NCBI RefSeq assembly: GCF_900100735.1
Contig: NZ_FNCJ01000007.1
Location: 158,641 to 222,640 of the forward strand
Direction: 5' to 3'
DNA: 64,000 nt
Source: Paraburkholderia phenazinium
Lineage (GTDB): Bacteria; Pseudomonadota; Gammaproteobacteria; Burkholderiales; Burkholderiaceae
Shown one piece after another: positions 52,701 through 60,980 of the stretch. Made by a program: the position numbers and the translations under genes. Every line of letters begins with the position of its first letter. The first letter of the stretch is position 1. The notes beneath the pieces are model-generated. The model made no database searches. It was not told the origin of the DNA and was given only the letters and a program-made list of their open reading frames with translations.

Positions 52701-53039
52701 AACCGACGTCACCTGTGCGGTGGCGGTGCGAATATCGACGGTCGGTTGAAAGAAAATCTTGACGATGCCGTAACCGCGGAACGATTGCGACTCGATGTGC
52801 TGGACGTCGTTGACGGTGGTGCCGAGCGTGCGCTCATAGTAAGTAACGATGCGCCCGGCCATGTCGTCCGGTTGCAGGCCCGCGTAGTTCCACACCACGC
52901 TGATCACGGGGATACGGATGTCGGGAAAGATATCGGTCGGCGTGCGCAGTGCGGATAGCGGGCCGATCAACAGGATCAGCAACGCAAGCACGATAAACGT
53001 GTAAGGGCGCGTTAAGGCTAGCCGGACAATTTTTAACAT
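49788..53039 (-). CDS. RND efflux permease lacking the usual TM10 lysine
   Basis: 1083-residue inner-membrane RND transporter. The N-terminus (PYTFIVLALLILLIGPLSAL, TDIFPDIRIPVISVVWNYAG) is typical of a branch outside the AcrB core. The TM4 Asp pair is present in GILVDDATVTIEN. In TM10, where AcrB has GLSAKNAIL, this protein has GVATANSIL, with Ala in place of the proton-relay Lys. Central linker is long, with a His-rich stretch (HDGHHHAPPS). First gene of permease-adaptor-channel; an OmpR-type regulator gene lies 235 bases upstream on the same strand. Confidence 0.93.
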   Translation of the reverse strand: MLKIVRLALTRPYTFIVLALLILLIGPLSALRTPTDIFPDIRIPVISVVWNYAGLQPDDMAGRIVTYYERTLGTTVNDVQHIESQSFRGYGIVKIFFQPTVDIRTATAQVTSVSQTVLKQMPPGTTPPQILNYNASTVPVLQLALTSNTLDEQKLADYATNFIRPQLLSVPGVAIPTAYGGKTREVQIDLDPQALQAKKLSAQDVADALAQQNQIIPAGTEKIGRFEYNIKLNNSPLALQDLNNLPIKTVDGATIYIRDVAHVRDGYPPQTNIVRVDGHRAVLMSILKNGSASTLDIIAGVKAQLPRIEETLPPGLKLVTMGDQSTFVKGAVSGVAREGIIAAALTSLMILLFLGSWRSTLIIAASIPLAVLAAIAGLSAMGETLNVMTLGGLALAVGILVDDATVTIENINWHLEQGKDVRSAIMDGAAQIVGPAFVSLLCICIVFVPMLLLNGIARFLFVPMAEAVIFAMVASFVLSRTFVPMLAQYLLRPHASGGHASGELAAMMESHDGHHHAPPSRNPLVRFQRGFEHRFERVRGIYRIVLGLALTNRKRFVTGFLIVVGASFLLAPWLGRNFFPDIDSGEIAIHVRAPIGTRIEDTAAEFDHVENAVRRVVPPDQLGSIIDNIGLPNSGINLTYNNSGTTGPQDGDIMISLNENHAPTAGYVKTLRKLLPREFPGTTFSFLPADIVSQILNFGSPAPIDLQVAGPNQDANHRYASEVMRRMRLIPGIADTRIQQASTYPQFTVSVDRSRADQLGITEQDVTNSVVASLSGTSQVSPTYWLNPHNGVSYPIVAQTPQYRMESLSALNNLPVTGKDGQSQILGGIATIERGVGDVVVSHYNIEPLYDVFATTQGRDLGAVAADVQHILHATAKDVPKGSIVTLRGQVETMNSAFLGLSLGLIGAIVLIYMLIVVNFHSWSDAFVIVTALPAALAGIVWMLFTTHTPLSVPALTGAILCMGVATANSILVVSFARERLAVTGNALVAAMEAGFTRFRPVLMTALAMIIGMAPMALGLGDGGEQNAPLGRAVIGGLICATFATLLFVPVVFSLVHRRDAAKHPPAKDKDHPTSETGVMHVH

Positions 53040-53274
53040 CGAAAGCTGCTCCGTTCGTGCGTCAGTCGCTTAGGGCAAGTCCGGATGGTGGATTGCCCGA
53101 TGTCGGTATTCTGGAGAGCAGGCCCTAACACGCGGCCACTAAAAGAATGAAACAAGTTTTAGCTGGGCGACATCACGAACAAGGCGCCGTTGCAGCGCCT
53201 GAAGCGCCGCGTCCTGCATGCAGAACGGGCGCTTGATCAGGGGAAGAAATGACGACCGCGAGTGCGCTTGCGCG
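53040..53274. promoter_or_regulatory. Leader of the RND operon with a TTGTTTCAT element
   Basis: The 235 bases between the response-regulator stop and the RND permease start should hold the operon promoter. The minus strand has TTGTTTCAT at 53155-53147, the same nine bases as in the inverted repeat near the paralogous regulator (17391-17399). Confidence 0.4.
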
Positions 53275-53949
53275 TCAACCGAACAGATAGCCGGAGCCGC
53301 GAATCGTGCGGATCAGCGGGCGCTCGCCGGGCGTGTCGACTTTCTTGCGCAGACGGCCCACGTGCACGTCGATCAGGTTGGTGCCCGGATCGAAGCGGCA
53401 ACCCCACACGGCCTCGAAAATCATCGTGCGCGTCAGCACCTGGCCGGCGTGACGCATCATGAATTCGAGCACGCGGAACTCGGTGGGTTGCAATTCGAGT
53501 TCGCGCTTGCCGTGGGTAACGCGGCGGCGCACGAGGTCGAGTTCCAGCGCGCCGGTGCGCAAAAAGGTTTCGGCCTTCGCATTACGCGGCCGGCGGCGCA
53601 GCAGCACCTCGACGCGCGCAAACATCTCGTCCGCCGAGAACGGCTTGGTCAGATAGTCGTCGCCGCCGGCCCGCAGCCCTTGAATGCGGTGGTCCACATC
53701 GGACATTGCGCTCATCACCAGCACGGGGGTTTCCATGCCGACGCCGCGCATGGTGGCGACAATCGTCAGTCCGTCGAGGTCGGGCAGCATGCGGTCGAGC
53801 GTAACGACGTCGTATTCGCCGGCCATCACCTTGGCCATGCCTTCGCGGCCGGTGCGCGCTACGTCGACCGAGAACCCGCTTGAAGTGAGCGTGCGTACGA
53901 TGTCGTCCGCGATCAGTTCATCGTCTTCGATCGTCAGTATCTTCGGCAT
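53275..53949 (-). CDS. OmpR-family response regulator without adjacent kinase
   Basis: 224-residue OmpR-type regulator. Receiver residues are complete: IEDDE, Asp52 (TLDRMLPD), LTKPFS. The DNA-binding half has LQPTEFRVLEFMMRHAGQVL and the final TIRGSGYLFG. It is strongly similar throughout to the regulator at 17687-18364, including VGRLRKKVD versus MGRLRKKID. No histidine kinase gene lies next to it; a LysR gene is 28 bases upstream and the RND operon 235 bases downstream, all on one strand, so it may control the pump. The kinase at 18375 is a possible partner. Confidence 0.93.
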   Translation of the reverse strand: MPKILTIEDDELIADDIVRTLTSSGFSVDVARTGREGMAKVMAGEYDVVTLDRMLPDLDGLTIVATMRGVGMETPVLVMSAMSDVDHRIQGLRAGGDDYLTKPFSADEMFARVEVLLRRRPRNAKAETFLRTGALELDLVRRRVTHGKRELELQPTEFRVLEFMMRHAGQVLTRTMIFEAVWGCRFDPGTNLIDVHVGRLRKKVDTPGERPLIRTIRGSGYLFG

Positions 53950-53977
53950 AGTTCGCGATAGGTTTTATTACAGTCCA

Positions 53978-54901
53978 TCAAGCCACGACCCGCAGCGCAA
54001 CAGGCTTGTCGGGCGCGCGATACTGGCTCACCGCGAAGTCGATAAAACTGCGCACCTTCATCGACAGATAGTTGCGGCCGGAGTAGAGGATGGACACATG
54101 ACGCGGGCCGCCGTTCACTTCGTACTGTTCGAGCACGGGTACGAGCGTGCCGTGAGCGAGGTCGTCGGTGACGGATGGCAGCGGCAGCAGGGCGATACCC
54201 ATATGGTTGAGCGCGGCGACGCGCACCATCGCGCTGCTGGTGGCCGTTAGCGCGCTGCCGGTGTTGACGCGGTAGACCCCGTTGGCGTCCGCGAATTCCC
54301 AACTGCGCGAACTGCCGTCGGAAACGGTCAGCAGGCCGTGCCGGTTCAACGCGGCCGGGTCGCGCGGCGTGCCGTGACGGGCCAGATAGGCGGGCGAGGC
54401 CACCGTGACTTCCTCCATGCTGGTGAGCGTGCGGCTTACCAGGGTGGAGCTGGCCAGACGCCGGTCGTCGGAGAAGCACACGTCGAAGCCGCCTTCGACC
54501 ATATCGATATGCGTGTCGTAGGTGGTGACGTCAAAGTCGACGCGCGGATGCAGCGTGCGATACGAAGCCAGCAGAGTGCCGAGGCCCGAGGTGGCGAAGG
54601 TCATCGGCGTGGCGATGCGCAGCGTGCCGCGCGGGTCGCGCGTGGTCTGCACGAGGTTCGACTCCATTTCATCGAGCTTCTCGATAATGGTGCGGCAGCC
54701 GTCCAGATACTCCTTGCCCACTTCGGTGAGCGACAGGCTGCGCGTGGTGCGGTTGAGCAGGCGCATGTTCAGATGTGCCTCGAGCATGCTGACACTGCGC
54801 GTGACGGCGGCTGCCGACATGCCCAGTTGTCTCGCGGCCAGATTGAAGCTGGCGAGATCGACTACGCGTGTAAAGACACGCATCGCTTGGAGCTGGTTCA
54901 T
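53978..54901 (-). CDS. LysR-family transcription regulator
   Basis: 307-residue LysR-type regulator. HTH: FTRVVDLASFNLAARQLGMS then AAAVTRSVSMLEAHLNMRLL; effector domain from GTLRIATPMTFATSGLGTLL. It belongs by its look to the CrgA/AaeR-like subgroup (single-domain effector, AxxYLxxHGTPxxPxxLxxH pattern). It precedes the OmpR-family regulator by 28 bases on the same strand, an uncommon LysR/response-regulator pairing ahead of a pump operon. Confidence 0.9.
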   Translation of the reverse strand: MNQLQAMRVFTRVVDLASFNLAARQLGMSAAAVTRSVSMLEAHLNMRLLNRTTRSLSLTEVGKEYLDGCRTIIEKLDEMESNLVQTTRDPRGTLRIATPMTFATSGLGTLLASYRTLHPRVDFDVTTYDTHIDMVEGGFDVCFSDDRRLASSTLVSRTLTSMEEVTVASPAYLARHGTPRDPAALNRHGLLTVSDGSSRSWEFADANGVYRVNTGSALTATSSAMVRVAALNHMGIALLPLPSVTDDLAHGTLVPVLEQYEVNGGPRHVSILYSGRNYLSMKVRSFIDFAVSQYRAPDKPVALRVVA

Positions 54902-55209
54902 GGGCTGACACTAGGAAAGGACGATGCGTGCATCATGGACGCTCGCGGCTAACACGGGGCAGCCAGCTTGATTAAGTCTTTTTTAATTTTATGCAATGTT
55001 CATGAACTGCGTGGGGCGCCTAGCGCGCTTGCCACACGTTGCGCGGGTCGCCTTGCAAAAGCGACAGGCAAAAAAAGAGCGCGGCCTAAGCCGCGCTTCT
55101 AAGGAGATCTTGAAAAAGACCGCAGTGACGCGGACAACAAAGTATAGATCGCAGCCTGCTAGCTGGGAGTGCGAACTTTGAAATACATTGCTGCGCGAAA
55201 TGGAATGAA
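54902..55209. other. 308-bp intergenic region with terminator
   Basis: Upstream of the LysR gene and downstream of the small hypothetical gene (both minus strand). Holds the terminator at 55078-55097 and the LysR promoter; no supported gene. Confidence 0.5.
55072..55097 (-). terminator. Factor-independent terminator of the small hypothetical gene
   Basis: On the minus strand AGCGCGGC-TTAG-GCCGCGCT (55097-55078) is followed by a run of seven T. It lies about 110 bases after the stop of the gene at 55210. Confidence 0.88.
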
Positions 55210-55584
55210 TCAATTCATCAACGCATGCGCCTCTTCCGTTTGCAGCGCTTCGAGATGTTTGCCCAAGGCTTCGTTGAGTTTGGCGAGAGAGGGCGTGGGC
55301 AGCGCGAAACCGGCCCAGCCGAGACCCGTGTGGCGCATGAACAGCACAGCGCCGTCGTAGAGCGGATGCTTTTCGGTGTGCCAGCAAGGGTCCATTTCGA
55401 TCACATATTGGTGTGTGCGCGACGGCTCCTTCGGCACCTCGGGTCGCATCGCGGCGCGGATCAGGCTCAGACGCTCGATCACCGCGTCGACTTCTTGCGC
55501 GCCGAGCAGCACGGCGTTTTGATCGATTGCGACCCGGACTGCGTTGTCGCCGTACTCGTTCATCATCTCGATGGTCATCGCCAT
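55210..55584 (-). CDS. Conserved-looking hypothetical protein
   Basis: 124-residue cytoplasmic protein not recognised as a named family. ATG 55584 has GAGGAG 7 bases before it, which decides the start over the longer open frame. The N-terminus MAMTIEMMNEYGDNAVRVAI reads like a β-strand/turn/strand, followed by an α-helix (QEVDAVIERLSLIRAAM) and WHTEKHPLYDGAVLFMRHTG, LGWAGFALPTPSLAKLNEAL. Strong codon bias and terminator support a real gene. Likely lineage-specific to Burkholderia relatives. Confidence 0.68.
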   Translation of the reverse strand: MAMTIEMMNEYGDNAVRVAIDQNAVLLGAQEVDAVIERLSLIRAAMRPEVPKEPSRTHQYVIEMDPCWHTEKHPLYDGAVLFMRHTGLGWAGFALPTPSLAKLNEALGKHLEALQTEEAHALMN

Positions 55585-55861
55585 GTCCCGACTCCTCAGA
55601 CGTATTTCGATGCGGAAATTATGGAGCGGGGCCGCGCTGCGAAGGTTGAAAGAGGGCAATCGTTTGATGAAACTTTGTTTAAGGAGCGCGTCCGTCCCAC
55701 ATGGCGCCACTTCGGGATAGGGTCAGGAACGGCGGCAAACGGCGACATGTTGGCAGGCGGCCTCGACGTCTGAAGAATAGTCTCGAACTCATTTAGCGGG
55801 AAATCCGGCTTCAGGCAGCATGCAACCGGGACGATTCGTCACAAAAGGGGAGTGAAGAAAA

Positions 55862-56755
55862 ATGCGCAACGTTCATAAGGCGGTGTTTCCGGTCGGTGGG
55901 CTCGGTACGCGGTTTCTGCCCGCCACCAAGGCGAGTCCCAAAGAGATGCTGCCGGTGGTCGACAAGCCCTTGATACAGTATGCGGTCGAAGAGGCGATCG
56001 CCGCGGGCATGACGGAAATGATCTTTGTGACCGGCCGCGGCAAGCGCGCGATCGAAGATCACTTCGACAAGTCGTACGAGATCGAAGCGGAACTGATGGC
56101 GCGTGGCAAACAGGAACTGCTCGATCTGGTGCGCGGCATCAAGCCGAGCCACGTCGACTGCTTTTATGTGCGCCAATCCGAACCGCGCGGCTTGGGGCAT
56201 GCCGTGCTGTGCGCGGAGAAACTGATCGGCGACGAGCCGTTTGCCGTGATGCTGGCGGACGATCTGATCGACGGCCGTCCTCCCGTGCTCACGCAGATGA
56301 TCAGCGTGTTCGATCACTATCACTGCTCGACGCTCGGCGTGGAAGAGATCGAGCCGCAGGACACGCGCTCGTACGGCGTGATAGAAGGCAAGGCGTGGGA
56401 CGACCGCATCTTCCGGATGTCGGGCGTGGTGGAAAAGCCGGAACCGGCGCTGGCGCCCTCCAATCTCGGCGTCGTAGGGCGCTACGTGCTGACGCCGGGC
56501 ATCTTCGATCATCTGCGCAAAACCCGGCCCGGGGCCGGCGGCGAGATTCAGCTCACCGATGCGATCCAGTCGCTGCTCGCCGACGAACAGGTGCTCGCCT
56601 ATCGCTATCGCGGCACGCGCTTCGATTGCGGCAGCAAGATCGGTTACCTGAAAGCGACCGTGGAATTCGCGCTCAAACACCCAGAGGTGAAAGCGAGCTT
56701 CGAGGCGTATCTGAATGCGAAGCTCGCGGCGGACCATCCGGAGCTGACGCTGTGA
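55862..56755 (+). CDS. galU: UTP-glucose-1-phosphate uridylyltransferase
   Basis: 297-residue GalU makes UDP-glucose from UTP and glucose 1-phosphate, the precursor for exopolysaccharide and LPS. The nucleotide-binding signature GGLGTRFLPATKASPKEMLP is at residues 12-31, followed by DKPLIQYAVEEAIAAG; PRGLGHAVLCA, MLADDLIDG and EKPEP are in place. Length is standard. GGGAGTGAAGAAAA precedes ATG 55862. In the context of manC and a priming transferase it probably feeds exopolysaccharide synthesis. Confidence 0.96.
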   Translation: MRNVHKAVFPVGGLGTRFLPATKASPKEMLPVVDKPLIQYAVEEAIAAGMTEMIFVTGRGKRAIEDHFDKSYEIEAELMARGKQELLDLVRGIKPSHVDCFYVRQSEPRGLGHAVLCAEKLIGDEPFAVMLADDLIDGRPPVLTQMISVFDHYHCSTLGVEEIEPQDTRSYGVIEGKAWDDRIFRMSGVVEKPEPALAPSNLGVVGRYVLTPGIFDHLRKTRPGAGGEIQLTDAIQSLLADEQVLAYRYRGTRFDCGSKIGYLKATVEFALKHPEVKASFEAYLNAKLAADHPELTL

Positions 56756-56793
56756 GGTAAGGGCGCACGGGGCGCACAGGGCGCAGGCGGCGC

Positions 56794-57270
56794 TCAGCGA
56801 AAATACGCCTTGGTATTTTCATGCACGTCGGGGCAGACCAGCAGCTCCGACGGCGCCATCCATACATAGTCGCTGTGTTGTTCGAAGCGCCCGATCGGCG
56901 CGGCATCGCGCAGCACCAGCATATAGCCGAGCACCACGTAGTGGGTTGAAATATCGGCTGCGCCGGCAAAATTGTCGTCGTAGTGGTGTTCGAACACGCC
57001 ACGAAAACAAGCCGTGCTCTGCGAGACATTCTCCAGCCCGAGTTCCTCGCGCACGATGCGGCTAAAGGCGCCGTTCAGCGATTCGTCCTTGCGGATCCGC
57101 CCGCCCGGCACGAACCACGTGCCGCGCGCCGGCCGGTTGACACGCCGCCCCAGCAGCACGCGGCCACGATCGTCGACGACGATCAGGTCGATCGAGATGA
57201 GCGGCGTAAGGCGGACGACGTCGAGAAATTCCGGTCGCGCAAGCATGGGCTCGTTCAACTCCTGATTCAT
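56794..57270 (-). CDS. gmm: GDP-mannose mannosyl hydrolase-like Nudix protein
   Basis: 158-residue Nudix hydrolase that by family (Gmm/NudD/WcaH) splits GDP-mannose or GDP-glucose into GDP and sugar. LARPEFLDVVRLTPLISIDL, RRVNRPARGTWFVPGGRIRK and FEHHYDDNFAGA with THYVVLGY match E. coli Gmm closely. The Nudix box is the atypical form of that family, with the REx2E element reading SRIVREELG, the first Glu replaced. ATG 57270 is one of several in-frame starts; 57246 (MLARPEF) equals the E. coli start. Convergent with galU, 38 bases apart. Confidence 0.82.
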   Translation of the reverse strand: MNQELNEPMLARPEFLDVVRLTPLISIDLIVVDDRGRVLLGRRVNRPARGTWFVPGGRIRKDESLNGAFSRIVREELGLENVSQSTACFRGVFEHHYDDNFAGAADISTHYVVLGYMLVLRDAAPIGRFEQHSDYVWMAPSELLVCPDVHENTKAYFR

Positions 57271-57400
57271 GTGGCGGGTTGCGCTCGTCATCCCGGTCTC
57301 TGCGCAATGACGCGGTGCGTTCAGTCTAGCGTCTCGCGCTAGCGCGCCCGTGTGCCGCACCCCTGCCAAATGCGCCGAAGTCTCTGCGAGCGAGGACAAA

Positions 57401-60049
57401 TCACTGGGCGACATAGCCCGTCGGGACGGTGACGTTGGCTTTCGCCACGCTTGCATTGGCCGAGATCACATAGATCGGCGCTTCGGTGAGCGTGAGCGCG
57501 GCGATGCCGTTGCTATAGGAAAGGCTCGACGGATTGCCCATCATGTCGAGCACGCTCACCTGGCCGGAGGTGCCCGGCGCGTCGACCTGCAGGCTGTACG
57601 GCATCTGATAGGTCGAACTGAAACCCTTGCTCGCATTCCAGACGGCATTGTTGTGGGTCCACAGCGCGGTGATTACCGCGCCGCCATTCAGTTGCTGGAA
57701 CGCATACGCATAGACGCCGGCCGGTACGCCATTCACCGGCCCGAGCGTATTGGTGCCGTCGATGATGCGCGTCATCGCGGCGGTCACCATGGCTGCCGGT
57801 TTGGGGCTGATCGCCGCCGGGCCGAAACCGCCTTGCTGGTCGGCCAGATCGAAGAACAGTCCGTAGCCGATCTGCCCCGGAAAATCCGTCGCGTAGAACA
57901 GATAGGTCACGTCGGCGCCTTCGCCGAGCAGAATCAGGTGGGTGCGGGCCACCAGCGCCCCTTGTGCGTACAGGACATTCGGGGTCGGCGAATTCGGGCC
58001 GTACTTCGAGCCGATGTCGTAGCTGATGCCGGTTTCGGTGACGAACAGGCGCGCGCCGGGCTTGAGAGTGGTGGCAATCTGCTGGCGCAGCGCCCGCATG
58101 GTGGCCGGCAGCGATTGCGCCGCCTTTGCCGGGTCGGGATCGCCGACGAGCCGCTCGGGCGGGTGCGAGGGCGAGGTGCCGACGTCGTAATAGCCGTGGA
58201 TCGACACGCCGTCGAGATAGCGGGAGATGCCGAGCGGCGCGAGCCGTTGCAGCCATTGCGTATTGGTGGCGACCGAGGCGTTGGTGGTGCCCATGATCAC
58301 CGCGTCGGGATCGGTTGCGTGAATCGCTTCCCAGGTGGCCTGATAGAGCGCGACCAGATTGGCGTCGGTGTCGCGCCATGGCAAGCCGCTGTTGTAATCG
58401 GGCTCCCAGGTCACCTGATAGTAGTTGCGCGACTGGTGCGGAAAACGTTGCGCGCGCACCTGGTTCGATTCCTGCCCGACCCGGTTCATGAAGCTCTGAT
58501 ACGCCGGCAGCGAAACGGGTAGATAGCTGTGGGTGGCCGCATGGGTGGGGCTCGCCCAGGCCGGAATGCCGTCGAGCTGGATCAGGCGCATCAGGTCGCC
58601 CGGGCGGAACACCGGCGCGAGCGGATACGCGGCGGCGTTGAAGGTGTTCGGCCCGTTCGGCTCCATCATGTACCAGTTGCGATTGTCGTTGACCCAGCGC
58701 AGCCCTAGATCGGGATAGAGCGGCCGGTAGCCGTCGCCTGAACAGCAGCTCTGGCCAGGCGTGACATACGCCGCGCCCTGGCCGCCGAAACGGTGTAGAT
58801 CCTCGCGCGCGTAGGTGGGTGGCGCCAGCACGCCCGTCAGGTTCGGCAGCACGCCGAAGGTTGCCATGCCGGCTGGGCGCGTGCCGCGCGTCGGCAGACC
58901 GGCGCCCGCCGTGCTGAGGCTGGCCGACACGGCAAAGTAGCCGGCCAGCGTGGAAATGCAACTTAGCGACACGACTTGTGGACCGCTCGCCACCCCGAAC
59001 TGGCCGGAAGCGCGCACGTTGCTCCATGCGTCGAGGATCTGCCAGTCGAGCGTGTCGCTCTGATTCGCCCGAGTGGTCAGATTCACCACAAAGGGGCGGC
59101 CGTTGGCGAACATGCGAGTGCCGTCGCTGCCGGGCGTATCCGCTTCGACCAGGGCGCCGTTCGGCGCAGTATTGACGGGGTCGGACGGCGCGCTGCAGGT
59201 CAGCGCGTTGCCGCTCGGCGTAGCGGTGAGCGACGGCGCGCTCGGCGTGGCGGCGATGCCGCTGTCGTACCAGCAGCGCTTTTCGGTGCCGGGCGCGGGA
59301 TCGCCGAACACGCCATTGTCGCAAGGCGTGCCGCCGTTAAAGGTCAGGATCACGTATTGTGTATCGCTGCCGTATTTGACCGCATGCGTACCCGAAAAAG
59401 TGCATACGCCGTGCTCGGCGGCGCAGGCCGTCCACGTGATCGCGGCGTGCGAGGTCGCAATGGCGGTGGCGGGTGCGCCAGACGTTGCGCCAGACGTTGC
59501 GCGCGCCCCCGTGTGCTCCACGGCGGACGCCGGCGCCATGGCCGGTGAGTTCTCGGCCGTAGCGCCGGGATGCACGATCCAGCAGTGTTTCGGCATGCCA
59601 GGCGAAGGGTCGCCGAACACGCTGTTGTCGCACGGCTTGCCGCCTGTCAGCGTGAGCACCACATAGTGGCTCGGCGTGCCGTAGCGGATCTGCTCGGTGC
59701 CGCTGAAGCTGCAGAAGCCGTGCTCGTCTGCGCACAGCGTGGTGGCCGTCGTCCCCGCAGCCGTGCTCGACGGAGCCGGCAGAGCGGCTGCGGCCGCAGC
59801 GCTCGCCGCCTCGTTGTGCGGACTGCAGGCGGCGAGGGCGAGCGCAACCAGCAGTTGTAGTGTGGCCAGCCAGCCTCCCGCACCCCGGGCAGGGCGCACG
59901 GGGCGTGCGGCATCGAGCTTCGGGGCCGGCGGGTGTCTCATGATGAGTCGACCAATGACTGACGGCAGCGTCACGGCCAGCATAATGGATACGGACCTGG
60001 CATACCACGACAAAGCCCAGGCCATGAGAGCAAAAAAGTCGTACGTCAT
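57401..60049 (-). CDS. Large glycosidase-like lipoprotein with two Cys-rich repeats
   Basis: 882-residue exported protein. ATG 60049 has GAGGA 6 bases before it; starting at 59941 instead would give a simpler signal peptide ending in lipobox LALAAC. Two tandem repeats of about 55 residues follow, each with C-x2-EHG-x-C-x-FSG, Y-G, CDN-x-VFGDP and a last Cys (around residues 100-155 and 200-255). The rest resembles clan GH-A glycosidases (GH39-like): WEPDYNSGLPWRDTD is a candidate acid/base site and VTETGISYD a candidate nucleophile site, with SIHGYYD between. It probably acts on an extracellular polysaccharide; the substrate is inference. Confidence 0.75.
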   Translation of the reverse strand: MTYDFFALMAWALSWYARSVSIMLAVTLPSVIGRLIMRHPPAPKLDAARPVRPARGAGGWLATLQLLVALALAACSPHNEAASAAAAAALPAPSSTAAGTTATTLCADEHGFCSFSGTEQIRYGTPSHYVVLTLTGGKPCDNSVFGDPSPGMPKHCWIVHPGATAENSPAMAPASAVEHTGARATSGATSGAPATAIATSHAAITWTACAAEHGVCTFSGTHAVKYGSDTQYVILTFNGGTPCDNGVFGDPAPGTEKRCWYDSGIAATPSAPSLTATPSGNALTCSAPSDPVNTAPNGALVEADTPGSDGTRMFANGRPFVVNLTTRANQSDTLDWQILDAWSNVRASGQFGVASGPQVVSLSCISTLAGYFAVSASLSTAGAGLPTRGTRPAGMATFGVLPNLTGVLAPPTYAREDLHRFGGQGAAYVTPGQSCCSGDGYRPLYPDLGLRWVNDNRNWYMMEPNGPNTFNAAAYPLAPVFRPGDLMRLIQLDGIPAWASPTHAATHSYLPVSLPAYQSFMNRVGQESNQVRAQRFPHQSRNYYQVTWEPDYNSGLPWRDTDANLVALYQATWEAIHATDPDAVIMGTTNASVATNTQWLQRLAPLGISRYLDGVSIHGYYDVGTSPSHPPERLVGDPDPAKAAQSLPATMRALRQQIATTLKPGARLFVTETGISYDIGSKYGPNSPTPNVLYAQGALVARTHLILLGEGADVTYLFYATDFPGQIGYGLFFDLADQQGGFGPAAISPKPAAMVTAAMTRIIDGTNTLGPVNGVPAGVYAYAFQQLNGGAVITALWTHNNAVWNASKGFSSTYQMPYSLQVDAPGTSGQVSVLDMMGNPSSLSYSNGIAALTLTEAPIYVISANASVAKANVTVPTGYVAQ

Positions 60050-60980
60050 GCGCGTTCCTCGCCTGCCTGCTGGCAGTGCTGACGCAGGATGCAATGGTGT
60101 GATCGTACGATCTTTGCAGAGTAAGAGCTACGCATTTACGCTGGCGTAATTAGTATGAACTGCGAACTATCGGACCGAAATGTCAAGCGCTGTCCGAAAG
60201 CACCAGGCTAGCTCCGCCACGCGTTCATATCGCCGCGCGTATGCGCAGCGCCGCGGCAATGCGCAAAGGACAATAGATCAGACGTATGGAATTAACGTGC
60301 CGTTTCAGAATTGAAACACTTTCGTCAGTCGCAGCCTTTGTATCGCTTTGTATAGTTTTGAAACAACTTTGCTGGCGGGTTGTAAATAGGCTATTTCAGA
60401 GCATTCGCTAAAATAACCAATGCCGGGTTTCTTCGCCCGTGTCGCGAAAGGCGATCCGCAGCCACCCATCTAATTTCACGTTTGAAACATTTTTAGCTGT
60501 TTGGCGGGGCGCCGGAACCGGCCGGTGCCCGCAACCCCGCCTTGCGTCAAGGATGGTACGAGGCATGCTTGCTGCGATGCATCATAAAGTTTCACTCAGG
60601 CCATCGTACGAGGATTCTCCTAAAGAACTCCTGCCGCCCGCAGCGCAACATCGCCGTCCCCGGTGATTTCGCCTGCCGTACTGGCTTGCGCTCGTCCAGC
60701 AGACCGAAGATTCGTCGGATGTTTAGTGCGCCCTCGAAATACCAGGCGTAACTGGATTTCAAACGGATCAAAGTCGCGATTAGCCAAGCTGTTGTACGTT
60801 CGCACCAAATTTCCAATTTGCGAATTTATATATAGCGACGCAATCCGCCAACATCGCGCGCATTTCGGTCACTGCCATCAACGGCGATTTTCGGCGTGGA
60901 TATGATGCAGTGCAATGCTATTAAAAGGTTAGAAAATCAGAAGATTCGGTTCGCAACGCATGACATGGTAGGGGAAGATC
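60050..60980. other. 931-bp AT-richer intergenic region
   Basis: Lies between the divergent glycosidase-like and AraC-type regulator genes, on the edge of the exopolysaccharide locus. Short frames on both strands (for example 60439-60666 plus and 60592-60816 minus) carry no family motif or good ribosome-binding site. AT-rich tracts near 60340-60420 and 60810-60940 suggest promoters at both ends. Confidence 0.5.

Noticed and set aside
60439..60816. Small genes or a transposase remnant in the intergenic region
   Set aside because: Frames on both strands are short, lack ribosome-binding sites and show no motif I could assign to a transposase or other family.
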